This document shows positions 42,715 through 50,726 of a stretch of 64,000 nucleotides of DNA, piece by piece. The position numbers and the translations under genes are program-made. Numbering within the stretch: position 1 is the first letter of the stretch; every line of letters begins with the position of its first letter. Under the pieces are notes generated by a model. That model was given only the letters and a program-made list of their open reading frames with translations, made no database searches and had not been told where the DNA came from. The DNA lies in contig NZ_CP107935.1 in the NCBI RefSeq assembly GCF_036038375.1, positions 4,650,001 to 4,714,000 of the forward strand, given 5' to 3'. The stretch comes from Streptomyces sp. NBC_00414. GTDB taxonomy: Bacteria; Actinomycetota; Actinomycetes; Streptomycetales; Streptomycetaceae.

Positions 42715-43476
42715 ATGAGCGGCATCACCATCGCGGGCGGCGCCACCGGACCGCCCCCGGCCCGCCCGAGGAACCGTCGCGGCGAGGGGGCCGGGCTCCG
42801 CGCCGAGATCCTGGCCGCCGCGGCCGAACTGCTCGACGCCGACGGGGACGAGCGCGCCGTGACCCTGCGCGCCGTCGCCCGCAGGGCCGGGATCGCCGCG
42901 CCCTCGATCTACCCGCACTTCCATGACCGGCCCGCCCTCGTGCTCCAGGTGATGCGGCAGGCCTTCGCCGGGCTCTCCGTACGGATCCGGTCCGCCCTCG
43001 ACCAAGCGGGCGACGACCCCCAGGAGCGCCTGAACACCGCCTGCCGGGCCTATCTGGACTTCGCCCGTGACCACCCCGAGCGGTACCGCGTCATGTTCGG
43101 CGGCACGTGGAACCCTCGCGCCGCCGCCTCCGACGGTCCGGGTCCCCGGGACAGGAAGGCGACGCGGGCCCGCACCGACAGCGGCACCGACTGCCGCACC
43201 ACCGGCTTCAACGACTGCCGCGCCGACGGCTTCACCGGTTGCCGCACCGACGGCTGCGGTGGTTGCCGCGCCGGAGACTTCACCGGTTGCTTCCTCGGTT
43301 GCCTCGCCGACTGTCTCGCCGCGGGGCGCGGCATCGGCATCGATCCGGCCGCCGACGCGGTCGCGCTGTGGCTGGGCCTGCACGGGCTCGCCCACCAGCG
43401 AGCCATCGCCCCCGCGTTCCCCTGGCCTGCCGACATCGTCCAGCGGCTCGCCTTGCCCCTGTCCCATCTGGTGTGA
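42715..43476 (+). CDS. TetR-family regulator with a Cys-rich repeat insertion
   Basis: A 253-residue TetR protein, paralog of the one divergent from it. HTH: VTLRAVARRAGIAAPSIYPH. The C-terminal end AVALWLGLHGLAHQRAIAPA matches the paralog, but between about residues 150 and 205 the normal helix is replaced by seven Cys-containing units (DCRTTGFN, DCRADGFT, GCRTDGCG, GCRAGDFT, then GCFL, GCLA, DCLA). They are coded by a decaying 24-bp/12-bp tandem repeat. Ten or so cysteines in this segment could bind metal or sense oxidation, or the array may simply be a tolerated expansion. Confidence 0.9.
   Translation: MSGITIAGGATGPPPARPRNRRGEGAGLRAEILAAAAELLDADGDERAVTLRAVARRAGIAAPSIYPHFHDRPALVLQVMRQAFAGLSVRIRSALDQAGDDPQERLNTACRAYLDFARDHPERYRVMFGGTWNPRAAASDGPGPRDRKATRARTDSGTDCRTTGFNDCRADGFTGCRTDGCGGCRAGDFTGCFLGCLADCLAAGRGIGIDPAADAVALWLGLHGLAHQRAIAPAFPWPADIVQRLALPLSHLV
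43186..43317 (+). repeat. 24-bp tandem repeat coding a Cys-rich segment
   Basis: Four 24-bp units based on GACTGCCGCACCGACGGCTT are followed by three 12-bp units based on GGTTGCCTCGCC, all in frame within the TetR gene. The paralogous TetR has no such array. Confidence 0.75.
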
Positions 43477-43549
43477 ACCCGCAGCACCTGCCAGGGACTC
43501 GCACCCCCTCGGACACCGGGGTTCGAACACCGCGCCCCGGATGCCGGGC

Positions 43550-46264
43550 TCAGAGACCCAGGCCCGGATGATCCCGGAGCTGTCGGCGGGAAGTGACGCC
43601 GAGCTTGCGGAAGATGCTGCGCAGATGGGCGTCGATCGTGCGCGGGCTGAGGAACAGCCGGGAGGCGACCTCCTTGGACGTCGCACCGGTGGCGACCAGC
43701 CGCGCGATGTACAACTCCTGTGCGGTCAGCCGGTCGTAGGCGGACCCGGACCGGCCGGGGGCCTTCTCCCCGCTGGCACGCAGTTCGTCCGCGGCCCGCC
43801 GGGCGAACGCCTCGACGCCGGCCTCGGACAACAGCTCGTGGGCGGTACGCAGATGGCGTCGGCAGTCACGCCTGCGGCCCTCGCGCCGCAGCCACTGCCC
43901 GTACAGGAGATGGGCCCTGGCCCGGTAAGGGACCATGGGGCTCTTCTCCAGGTGCTCGACGGCCTCCCGGTAGTGGTCCTCGACCCCGGTCACCAGCCCG
44001 CGCGCGTATGCCGCGATACCCAGGCCCGAGCTGGTCCCACTGGCGTCGGTGCGCTCGGTCAGGGCGTCCAGGGCGCTGACGGCGGCGTCGTGCTCACCGC
44101 ACCCGACGGCCGCCTCCACCAGCTCGGGCAGGGAGAAGCCCGCGAGGAAGAGGTCGCCGTTCGCGACGGCCTGCCGGGCCGCCGTGAGCGCGGCCGGGTA
44201 CTCGCCCAGGCCGTTGTGCAGCACGGCCGCCGCCCAGTGGGTGTTGGCGATCAGCTGCCCGGCGCCGCTCACCGCCGCCGCCTCGGTGGCCGACTCGAAC
44301 AGCCGCAGCGCCTCCTGACGACGGCCGCGCAACGCGGCCAGTTGCAGCCGGTGGTACGTCACCGGGGGCCCGCCCACCGCGTCCGCGATCGCCTCCTCCT
44401 CGGCGATCGCGGCCATCGCCTGCCCGAGGTCGCCGGACAGCACCGCCCAGGACGTCAGCTGGGCGAGGCCCAGACGCAGCACGAGCGGCGAACCCGACTC
44501 ACGGCCGGTCCTCATCAGCCACTCGGTGATCGCCGCATGGGTGTGCGGATCCCACAGTTCGCCCGCCAGCACGACGGCGAGTGCGGGCCGCCGGGTCCAC
44601 ATCGGAGCGCCGTCGCCGTCGAGGGCACCGCGGATCAGGGGTACCGCGGCCCGGTGTCCGTCCGTGCCCAGCCTGATCAACGCGTCCAGGACGTCCGGCG
44701 AACGGGAGGGCGGCGCCGTGGACCGTGCCGCCGCCAGGACCCTGTCCATCACACCGGTGGCCCGGCCGACGACCAGGCTCATTTCGAGCGCGTCCAGGAA
44801 ACAGTCGCGGGACCACTGCGGGTCCGGTCCAGAAAGCCGTTGCGCGGCGCGCAGCATGAACATCGGGCCGTCGCCGTCGTTGTGCCGCACGAAGGCGATC
44901 CGTCCTCGCAGCAGATCGACCCTGGCGTGCTGGAGTTCGTCCAGAGGCGCGTTCTCGACAGTCGACAGAAGGTCGACCGCGGTGTCGGTGATGCCCGCGT
45001 CGAGCTTGGCCCGTACGGCCGTGAGCGTGCGTTCGGTGCGTTTGGCGGTGTCCACCGAGAGGGCCGCAGCGCGTTCGAGGAAGGCCGCCGCGGCTGCCAC
45101 GCCGCCGCGTGACCGGGCGCGGGCCGCGGAGCGTTCCAGCTCGGCGGCGACGTCCTCGTCCGGTCCCGCCCCGGCCTGGGCGCGGTGCCAGGCGCGCCGG
45201 TCGGGGTCCACGGCCGGGTCGGTCACCTCGGCCAGCACCCGGTGGGCCGTGCGGCGCTGTTCCGCCTCCGCGGCCCGGTAGACAGCGGACCGGGCCAGCG
45301 GGTGGCAGAAGCGGACGCGGGTGGAGAACTCGACGAGACCGGTGGCGGCGGCGGCCTCGCCGACCGTCCTCGGGTCGAGGTCCAGAAGCCGCGCGGCGGG
45401 CCACAGCAGGCCGGGGTCACCGGTCGGATCGGCGCTCGCGACGGTCAGCAACAGCCGTGCTCCGTCCGGCAGACCGGCCAGCCTGGCCCGGAAACCGCGC
45501 TCGATCCGGGTCGGCACCGACGACGTGTCAGGCGGCGCGAACCCACCGGACCTGGGGAGTTCCAGCAGCGCCAGGGGGTTTCCCCGCGCCTCGGCCGTGA
45601 TCCGGCGGCGCACCTGGTCGTCGAGCGGCGCATGGCTCTGCGCCGCCAGCAACGTCCGCGCGTCGGTGTCGCTCAGCCCGCCGACGAGCAGCCCGGGCAG
45701 TTCGTCCAGCCCACCCCCTGCACCCCGTCGGCCCTCCGTCTCCGCGCGGTGCGGCCGGAGCGCGAACATCATGGCGACAGGCTCACAGGAGATCCGCCGG
45801 GCGAGAAAGGTCAGCACCTTCGACGAGGCGGTGTCCAGCCACTGGGCGTCGTCGATCAGGCACAGCAGGGGGCGTTCACGGGCCGCGCGGGACAGCAGTT
45901 CCAGGGTCGCCACACCGATGCGGAACACGTCCGGGGCGCTCGTGGCCAGCCCGAACGCGTTCCGCAGGACCTCGCGGTGCGGGGCGGGCAGTTCGGCGAG
46001 GTGCCTCAGCATCGGCACGCAGAGCTGGTGGAGGGCGGCGAACGGCAACTCCCTCTCGTACTCCGCCCCGGACGCCCGGACGGCGAGGAACCCGGAAGCG
46101 GTTCGCCGGGCGTGGTCCAGCAGCGCGCTCTTGCCGATGCCCGCCTCACCGCGCAGGACCAGGGCCACGCCCAGTCCCTCGCGCGCGGCGCCGGTCAGCT
46201 CGTCGATGCGCGTCATCTCGGCCTGCCTGCCGATGAGTTGACCGTGGGGGTGAGCCGACTTCAT
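43550..46264 (-). CDS. Large LuxR-family ATPase regulator (LAL/MalT-like)
   Basis: A 904-residue regulator. ATG 46264 (MKSAHPHGQLIGRQAEM) is chosen because the AAA domain begins directly after it; an in-frame start 174 bp upstream only adds basic low-complexity sequence. Walker A is GEAGIGKSA at 39-47 and Walker B is LLCLIDDAQWLDTASS. Long TPR-like helical repeats fill the middle, and a LuxR HTH is at the end (LTAQELYIARLVATGATSKE, then LFLSPRTIDAHLRSIFRKLG). LAL regulators activate metabolic or antibiotic clusters. It is divergent from the Dabb-like gene, and dyads GGTGATCACC and GGTGAACTTCACC lie between them. Confidence 0.92.
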   Translation of the reverse strand: MKSAHPHGQLIGRQAEMTRIDELTGAAREGLGVALVLRGEAGIGKSALLDHARRTASGFLAVRASGAEYERELPFAALHQLCVPMLRHLAELPAPHREVLRNAFGLATSAPDVFRIGVATLELLSRAARERPLLCLIDDAQWLDTASSKVLTFLARRISCEPVAMMFALRPHRAETEGRRGAGGGLDELPGLLVGGLSDTDARTLLAAQSHAPLDDQVRRRITAEARGNPLALLELPRSGGFAPPDTSSVPTRIERGFRARLAGLPDGARLLLTVASADPTGDPGLLWPAARLLDLDPRTVGEAAAATGLVEFSTRVRFCHPLARSAVYRAAEAEQRRTAHRVLAEVTDPAVDPDRRAWHRAQAGAGPDEDVAAELERSAARARSRGGVAAAAAFLERAAALSVDTAKRTERTLTAVRAKLDAGITDTAVDLLSTVENAPLDELQHARVDLLRGRIAFVRHNDGDGPMFMLRAAQRLSGPDPQWSRDCFLDALEMSLVVGRATGVMDRVLAAARSTAPPSRSPDVLDALIRLGTDGHRAAVPLIRGALDGDGAPMWTRRPALAVVLAGELWDPHTHAAITEWLMRTGRESGSPLVLRLGLAQLTSWAVLSGDLGQAMAAIAEEEAIADAVGGPPVTYHRLQLAALRGRRQEALRLFESATEAAAVSGAGQLIANTHWAAAVLHNGLGEYPAALTAARQAVANGDLFLAGFSLPELVEAAVGCGEHDAAVSALDALTERTDASGTSSGLGIAAYARGLVTGVEDHYREAVEHLEKSPMVPYRARAHLLYGQWLRREGRRRDCRRHLRTAHELLSEAGVEAFARRAADELRASGEKAPGRSGSAYDRLTAQELYIARLVATGATSKEVASRLFLSPRTIDAHLRSIFRKLGVTSRRQLRDHPGLGL

Positions 46265-46390
46265 GGCGCACAGGTTAGGCGAGCCGCCGCCACCCGGGCA
46301 TGCGGCCCCTCGGCGGGCACGGACCGCCGCCCCGGCGCGCGTCAGCGGTGACCGCCCCTGCCGCGAGCACCCGCGCGGTGACCGCCGTGC

Positions 46391-46439
46391 GGTGATCACC
46401 CATGCGACGACGGCCGTCGGCCGGTAGGTGAACTTCACC
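46391..46439. promoter_or_regulatory. Two dyads in the LAL regulator / Dabb divergent promoter
   Basis: GGTGATCACC (46391-46400) and GGTGAACTTCACC (46427-46439) share GGTGA half-sites and lie about 37 bp apart in the 236-bp intergenic region. They could be sites of the LuxR-type regulator. Confidence 0.45.
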
Positions 46440-46500
46440 GACGCGAGGGGGTGCGCGTCGGTACAAGTCTGGTCGCCCGACCAACCGAAGGAAGAGCTCG

Positions 46501-46917
46501 ATGATCTACCACGGCAACCGGATCAAGCTGAAGGAAGGCATCACCCCGGAGCAGTTCGAGGAGGCGCTGGCGATCCTGCACGAGCAGGGCCGGACCATCC
46601 CCGCGGTGAAGTCGTACTTCGTGGGCCGTGAGTACGGCGGCGCGTTCGACTGGAACGCGTTCTTCGTCCTGGACGACCTGGCCGGCTACTGGGAGTACCT
46701 GATCCACCCGGCCCACACCAGGTCCGAACGGTTCGCGCTCCCCCTGATGGAGAAGTTCGAGTCGTACGACATCACGGACGACCCCGACCCGGAGTTCGGC
46801 GCCCGGATCGCGGAACTGCAGAGGCGCCACTACGAGACCGACCCGGAACTCGTACGGCTGGTCGCGGCGCTCCCCTCCCATACGGGCAGCAGCGCCCTCA
46901 CCGACCTCGGCCGGTAG
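46501..46917 (+). CDS. Dabb-like (ferredoxin-fold) small protein
   Basis: A 138-residue protein starting MIYHGNRIKLKEGITPEQFE. The pattern of an N-terminal beta strand, EALAILHEQGRTIPAVKSYF, then AFFVLDDLAGYWEYLIHPAH fits the dimeric alpha-beta barrel (Dabb/EthD-like) fold found in small polyketide or stress proteins. After residue 95 it has an extra charged tail (ELQRRHYETDPELVRLVAAL). GGAAGAG precedes the ATG. It is divergent from the LAL regulator and probably its target. Enzyme activity, if any, is unknown. Confidence 0.75.
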   Translation: MIYHGNRIKLKEGITPEQFEEALAILHEQGRTIPAVKSYFVGREYGGAFDWNAFFVLDDLAGYWEYLIHPAHTRSERFALPLMEKFESYDITDDPDPEFGARIAELQRRHYETDPELVRLVAALPSHTGSSALTDLGR

Positions 46918-47063
46918 TCGCCGACAGCCACAGCCGGGCCCGGCACGGCACCGCTCGGCTCGGCTCGGCACCAAGGACACCGGTCCAGCCCCCCCCCGGC
47001 CCCCCGGCCCCTCAGGCGGAGGTCGTCGGCCGCAGGACCGCACAGCGACCTCCACCCCGTTGC

Positions 47064-47136
47064 CTTACACCGCGAAGTTTATGGCCGCACCCCCTTGCCG
47101 CCCGTGAACTAACACGTATAGCCTTACGACCGTAAG
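47064..47136 (+). promoter_or_regulatory. Promoter with two CTTAC-type dyads before the MDR gene
   Basis: CTTACACCGCGAAG (47064-47077) and the perfect dyad CTTACG-AC-CGTAAG (47123-47136) flank a -35 TTGCCG (47095-47100) and -10 TATAGC (47117-47122) with a 16-bp spacer. This copies the arrangement at 42612-42683, including the 58-59 bp distance between sites. Confidence 0.65.
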
Positions 47137-47191
47137 CACACAGCAGGAACCTGCGGCCGAGATCCGTAGCAGAAGCCTTTAGGGGTACGCC

Positions 47192-48232
47192 ATGAACAGC
47201 ACCGTCACAGCCACCGAGATCGTCCTGCCCGGCCTGGTCGAGCCGGACGGCCTGGAGCTCCGGACCCGCGACCTTCCGGCCCCGGCCAAGGGCCAGGTCG
47301 TCCTGCGGATGGACGCGACCGGCGTCTCCTTCGCCGAGCAGCAGATGCGCCGCGGCACGTACTACGACCAGCCGCCGTTCCCCTTCGTGCCCGGCTACGA
47401 CGTGGTCGGCACCGTGACCGCGGCCGGCCCGGAGGTGGACGCCGCGCTCGTCGGGCGCCGGTTCGCCGCGGTCACCAAGACCGGCGCGTGGGCCAGCCAT
47501 CTCCTCGTCGACGCCGTGGACCTGATGCCCGTACCGGACGAGGTGGACGCGGCCGACGCGGAGACCGTGGTCGTCAACGGCATCACCGCCTGGCAGATGC
47601 TGCACCGCATCGCCAAGGTCCGTACCGGCGGCACGATCGTGGTGCTGGGCGCCAACGGCGGCGTCGGCTCCACCCTCGTACAGCTGGCCCGCCACGCCGG
47701 GATCACCGTGATCGGCACGGCGTCGGCCCGCCACCACGCGACCGTGTGCGAACTGGGCGCGACCCCGGTCGACTACCGCGACCCGCAGATGTACGAGCGG
47801 ATCCGGGAGCTCGCGCCGGACGGCGTCGACGCGGTGTTCGACCATGTCGGCGGCGCCGGCGTGGAGCAGTCCTGGCAGCTGCTGCGCCGGGGCGGAGCCC
47901 TGGTCTCCTACGGCAGCGCGGCCACCAAGGACAACGAGGGCAACTCCCAGCTGCCGGTGCTGAAGCTGTTCGCGCGGCTCGCCGCGTGGAACTCCCTGCC
48001 CAACGGCAAGAGCGCGCAGTTCTACAACTTCTGGGCCGGCAAGCGGCGTTGCCGGACGTCCTGGCAGCAGCGGATGAACGAGGACCTCGCCCAGGTGCTG
48101 CGCCTGGTCGCCGACGGCGCCCTCACCCCGCAGATCGCCGCGAGGATCCCGCTCTCGGACACCGCCGCGGCGCTGGCCCTCGCCGAGACCCGCACCGTCG
48201 CCGGAAAGATCGTCATCGTTCCCGAGGTGTGA
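47192..48232 (+). CDS. MDR-superfamily quinone/enoyl reductase-like oxidoreductase
   Basis: A 346-residue zinc-independent medium-chain reductase. The GroES-like part includes GQVVLRMDATGVSFAEQQMR and FPFVPGYDVVGTVTAAGPEV. The NADPH site is TIVVLGANGGVGSTLVQLAR, followed by ELGATPVDYRDP. No structural or catalytic zinc cysteines are seen, as in quinone oxidoreductases. The C-terminal part has a YNFWAGKRRCRTSWQQ insertion. AGGGG precedes the ATG. It heads an apparent transcription unit with a membrane protein and two exported SRPBCC proteins, under a twin-dyad promoter. Confidence 0.9.
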   Translation: MNSTVTATEIVLPGLVEPDGLELRTRDLPAPAKGQVVLRMDATGVSFAEQQMRRGTYYDQPPFPFVPGYDVVGTVTAAGPEVDAALVGRRFAAVTKTGAWASHLLVDAVDLMPVPDEVDAADAETVVVNGITAWQMLHRIAKVRTGGTIVVLGANGGVGSTLVQLARHAGITVIGTASARHHATVCELGATPVDYRDPQMYERIRELAPDGVDAVFDHVGGAGVEQSWQLLRRGGALVSYGSAATKDNEGNSQLPVLKLFARLAAWNSLPNGKSAQFYNFWAGKRRCRTSWQQRMNEDLAQVLRLVADGALTPQIAARIPLSDTAAALALAETRTVAGKIVIVPEV

Positions 48233-48404
48233 CGCCTTGAGCACCGCGGCCGGTTCGCCACCGCCCTGAGCCCGACCGCCCCGAGCCCAACCGCTTTGCG
48301 CGCCAACCGCCTTGCGCGCCCCTCGCATCCAGCCCCGCGGCCATCGCCCCCGCCCGCGCGCCGCCGCCCCGCGCCCCTCATCCCGCCCCCCGGAGGTATC
48401 CGCC

Positions 48405-49070
48405 ATGTCCGTCACCACTGCCAGCGCCGCCACGACTGCCGCAATCGCCGTCGCGCCCGCCACCACCGTCACCGGCCCCTCGGCCGCGGTACGCCGCCAG
48501 GGCGACGTCGACAACCGTGCGACCTACATCAGCTTCGGGCTCGCCTATCTGCTCGGCCACGGGTCCGCCGCACTCTCGAAGGGCGACAGCCCCCTGCTCG
48601 ACCTGCCCGGATGGCTGCCCATGGCGCTCCTCGGCGCAGGGCTCGCCGTCGGCACCGTCCAGGCCACCGTGGCCGCCCTCCGCGCCCAGCGGGCCGCCAC
48701 CGAACCCGACGACGTACTCTCCGGCCAACTCCTCGGCGCCGCCTGGGTCACCGCCTTCGCCGCCCTGTTCCTCGCCATCACGGGCCTGGCGGCCACGCTC
48801 GACCTGCCCGATGTGCAGTCCTTGCTCTGGCCCACCGGTTCCGGCTTCGTGGTCGGTCTGCTCTACATCGCCGAAGGCGCCCAGCGCCGCAACCTGCTCC
48901 ACTACGCCCTCGGCACCTGGCTCGCGCTGACCTCCACCGCGGCCCTGCTCCTCGGGACCCCCGGCTTCTACTGGGTCCTCACCATCGCCGGCGGCGGCGC
49001 CTACGCCATCGCCGCGGTCCTCGAACGCCGCCGCCTCAACTCCCACCCGGGACAGCCGCGGCGCGCCTGA
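48405..49070 (+). CDS. Multi-pass membrane protein
   Basis: A 221-residue protein; CGGAGGT lies 7 bp before ATG 48405. The N-terminal 35 residues are a low-complexity Ala/Thr stretch, followed by about six membrane helices: around 42-58, 70-92 (LPMALLGAGLAVGTVQATVA), 108-130, 140-158, 165-185 and 186-205. I do not recognise a named family. It follows the MDR gene by 172 bp and precedes two exported SRPBCC proteins by 70 bp, so it may be the membrane anchor or channel of that set. Confidence 0.75.
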   Translation: MSVTTASAATTAAIAVAPATTVTGPSAAVRRQGDVDNRATYISFGLAYLLGHGSAALSKGDSPLLDLPGWLPMALLGAGLAVGTVQATVAALRAQRAATEPDDVLSGQLLGAAWVTAFAALFLAITGLAATLDLPDVQSLLWPTGSGFVVGLLYIAEGAQRRNLLHYALGTWLALTSTAALLLGTPGFYWVLTIAGGGAYAIAAVLERRRLNSHPGQPRRA

Positions 49071-49140
49071 CACCACCCGCATCACCCACACCACCGACGT
49101 CACACACGTCACCCACGTCACCCACAAAGACAGGAACGCC

Positions 49141-49836
49141 ATGCCCATCGACAGCCCCGCCCTCTCGTCAGCCCGGCCCCGGCCCCGGCCCCGGACGCGC
49201 GCACGTGCCACCGCGGTGACGGTCACGGCCGCACTCGCCGCCGTCGGCGTCCTCGTGAGCACCGGCCCCGCCCAGGCCACCCCCGCCCGGACGGGGACCG
49301 CGCACCACACCGGCGGGCTCAAGTGCCAGGGCAAGGGCGTGGACCCCGACGCCCTCATCCGCTACCGGACCGACGTCGTGATCAAGGCTCCGCTGAGCAC
49401 CGTCTTCAAGCTGCAGACCGACGTCGAAGGCTGGCCGTCGTGGCAGGCGCCGGTCCTCTCCTCGAAGCGCCTCGACCACGGTCCGCTCCGCGCGGGCTCG
49501 CAGTTCCGGTGGACGACCCCGGCGCCCGCCACCCCCAGCACACCCGAGACCACGCTGAACATCACCTCCACCGTCCGCCAGCTCGAACGCAACTCCTGCA
49601 TCCGCTGGAGCGGTCCTGCGGTCGGCGAGGGGCTGCGGATCGACGAGGGCGTCCACGTCTGGAACTTCACCAAGGTCAAGGGCGGCGTACGCATACAGAC
49701 CGAGGAGACCTGGACCGGCGCCCAGGTCGAGGCGGACGTCCCCCTGGCGACAGCGATGCTCGGCGCGGGACTCGAAGAGTGGCTCCGCGAGCTGAAGACC
49801 ACCGCGGAAGCCCGAAACGACGGGCCGTGCGCCTGA
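49141..49836 (+). CDS. Exported SRPBCC (START-fold) protein 1
   Basis: A 231-residue secreted protein. The N-terminus RPRPRPRTRARATAVTVTAA then LAAVGVLVSTGPAQATPA is a long twin-Arg-free signal peptide with cleavage near residue 46. The mature part is an SRPBCC lipid- or ligand-binding fold: VVIKAPLSTVFKLQTDVEGW, PSWQAPVLSSKRLDHGPLRA and VHVWNFTKVKGGVRIQTEET. Two or three cysteines (GGLKCQGKG, NSCIRWSG, GPCA end) could form a disulfide outside the cell. SRPBCC proteins are rarely exported. It is a tandem paralog of the next gene. Confidence 0.82.
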   Translation: MPIDSPALSSARPRPRPRTRARATAVTVTAALAAVGVLVSTGPAQATPARTGTAHHTGGLKCQGKGVDPDALIRYRTDVVIKAPLSTVFKLQTDVEGWPSWQAPVLSSKRLDHGPLRAGSQFRWTTPAPATPSTPETTLNITSTVRQLERNSCIRWSGPAVGEGLRIDEGVHVWNFTKVKGGVRIQTEETWTGAQVEADVPLATAMLGAGLEEWLRELKTTAEARNDGPCA

Positions 49837-49893
49837 CCGTGCGCCCGGCAGGACCCCCGCAGAACCACCGAGAAAGAGATCGAGACCGACCCG

Positions 49894-50526
49894 ATGAAAT
49901 CGATGAAGTCACTCACCAGGCTCATGCAGGGCATGGCCGTCGCCGCGGTGGCCACCGCCACGACGCTGTCCGTACCGGCCGTGGCAGCGGCGCACGAGGC
50001 GCGGCCCGGCTCCGGGACGGCCTTCCAGGAATGCCGCGGCGTGACCGTCGCCAAGAACGCACCGGTCGTCAGCCGCGCGAGCGTCGTCATCGAGGCGCCC
50101 CTGAAAACGGTCTGGAAGCTGCACACCGACATCGACGCGTGGGAGACCTGGATACCGGAGATCACCCCGGCGCGGAAGAAGACGCCGGGACCGCTGCGAC
50201 CGGGTGCGGTCTTCGAGTGGTCCCCCCAGAACATGAAGGTCACGTCGACCGTCACGGCGGTCGAGCAGGGCCGCTGCACCGCGTGGGCCGCGCCCGTCAA
50301 CGGCATCGACGGCGTGCACCTGTTCACCTTCAAGCAGGTCAAGGGCGGTGTGCTCGCCACCACGGAGGAATCCTGGGCGGGCGCTCCCGTCGAGGCCGAC
50401 ATCCCCGGTAACCAGGCCGCCCTCGACGCCGGCCTGAACGACTGGGTGAACCGGCTCAAGAGCACGGCCGAGACGAAGTCCGGCTGCGCCGACCACAGGA
50501 GCGGCACGGACCGCAGGACCAAGTAG
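49894..50526 (+). CDS. Exported SRPBCC (START-fold) protein 2
   Basis: A 210-residue secreted paralog of the preceding protein. The signal peptide runs MKSMKSLTRLMQGMAVAAVA to VAAAHEA. The mature fold shows ASVVIEAPLKTVWKLHTDID, AWETWIPEITPARKKTPGPL and LFTFKQVKGGVLATTEESWA, aligning closely with protein 1 (shared KVKGG/QVKGG and TEExWxGAxVEAD). Cysteines in FQECRGV and QGRCTAW match the positions in protein 1. Two in-frame ATGs 9 bp apart are possible starts. It is last in the cluster, followed by a strong terminator. Confidence 0.82.
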   Translation: MKSMKSLTRLMQGMAVAAVATATTLSVPAVAAAHEARPGSGTAFQECRGVTVAKNAPVVSRASVVIEAPLKTVWKLHTDIDAWETWIPEITPARKKTPGPLRPGAVFEWSPQNMKVTSTVTAVEQGRCTAWAAPVNGIDGVHLFTFKQVKGGVLATTEESWAGAPVEADIPGNQAALDAGLNDWVNRLKSTAETKSGCADHRSGTDRRTK

Positions 50527-50556
50527 CGGGTCCCAAGACCAAGCGCCAAGCACTAA

Positions 50557-50584
50557 GCACCGAGCACCGAGCACCGAGCACCGA
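50557..50584 (+). repeat. 7-bp tandem repeat
   Basis: Four perfect GCACCGA units lie directly before the terminator hairpin of the SRPBCC cluster. Confidence 0.8.
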
Positions 50585-50591
50585 GCAGGAC

Positions 50592-50623
50592 GTTGTGGCG
50601 GCCATACCTGTGGCCGCCACAAC
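50592..50623 (+). terminator. Strong hairpin terminator after the SRPBCC cluster
   Basis: GTTGTGGCGGCCA (50592-50604) pairs perfectly with 50611-50623 around a 6-nt loop and is followed by TTCTTTG. Confidence 0.85.
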
Positions 50624-50645
50624 TTCTTTGCTTGCAGACCCGTTC

Positions 50646-50660
50646 CTGACGCGACGTCAG
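50646..50660. promoter_or_regulatory. Regulon operator, CTGACG-CGA-CGTCAG
   Basis: A perfect 6-bp dyad, the upstream one of two sites before the acyl-CoA synthetase gene at 50727. Confidence 0.75.
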
Positions 50661-50678
50661 TTCAGTAATCTGGCCTGA

Positions 50679-50694
50679 TCTGACGCTGCGTCAG
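50679..50694. promoter_or_regulatory. Regulon operator, CTGACG-CTG-CGTCAG
   Basis: A perfect 6-bp dyad with preceding T, 33 bp before the ATG at 50727 and 34 bp downstream of the other perfect site. Confidence 0.8.
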
Positions 50695-50726
50695 TTATTG
50701 GCAGCCACACAGGAGCGGGCGGACCG

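Noticed and set aside
43505-43545. tRNA-like T-arm (GGGGTTCGAACACCG) near 43517-43531
   Set aside because: No acceptor stem, D-arm or anticodon arm can be found around it.
43067-45112. Long plus-strand frame opposite the LAL regulator
   Set aside because: Low-complexity translation and the clear LuxR/ATPase gene on the opposite strand exclude it.
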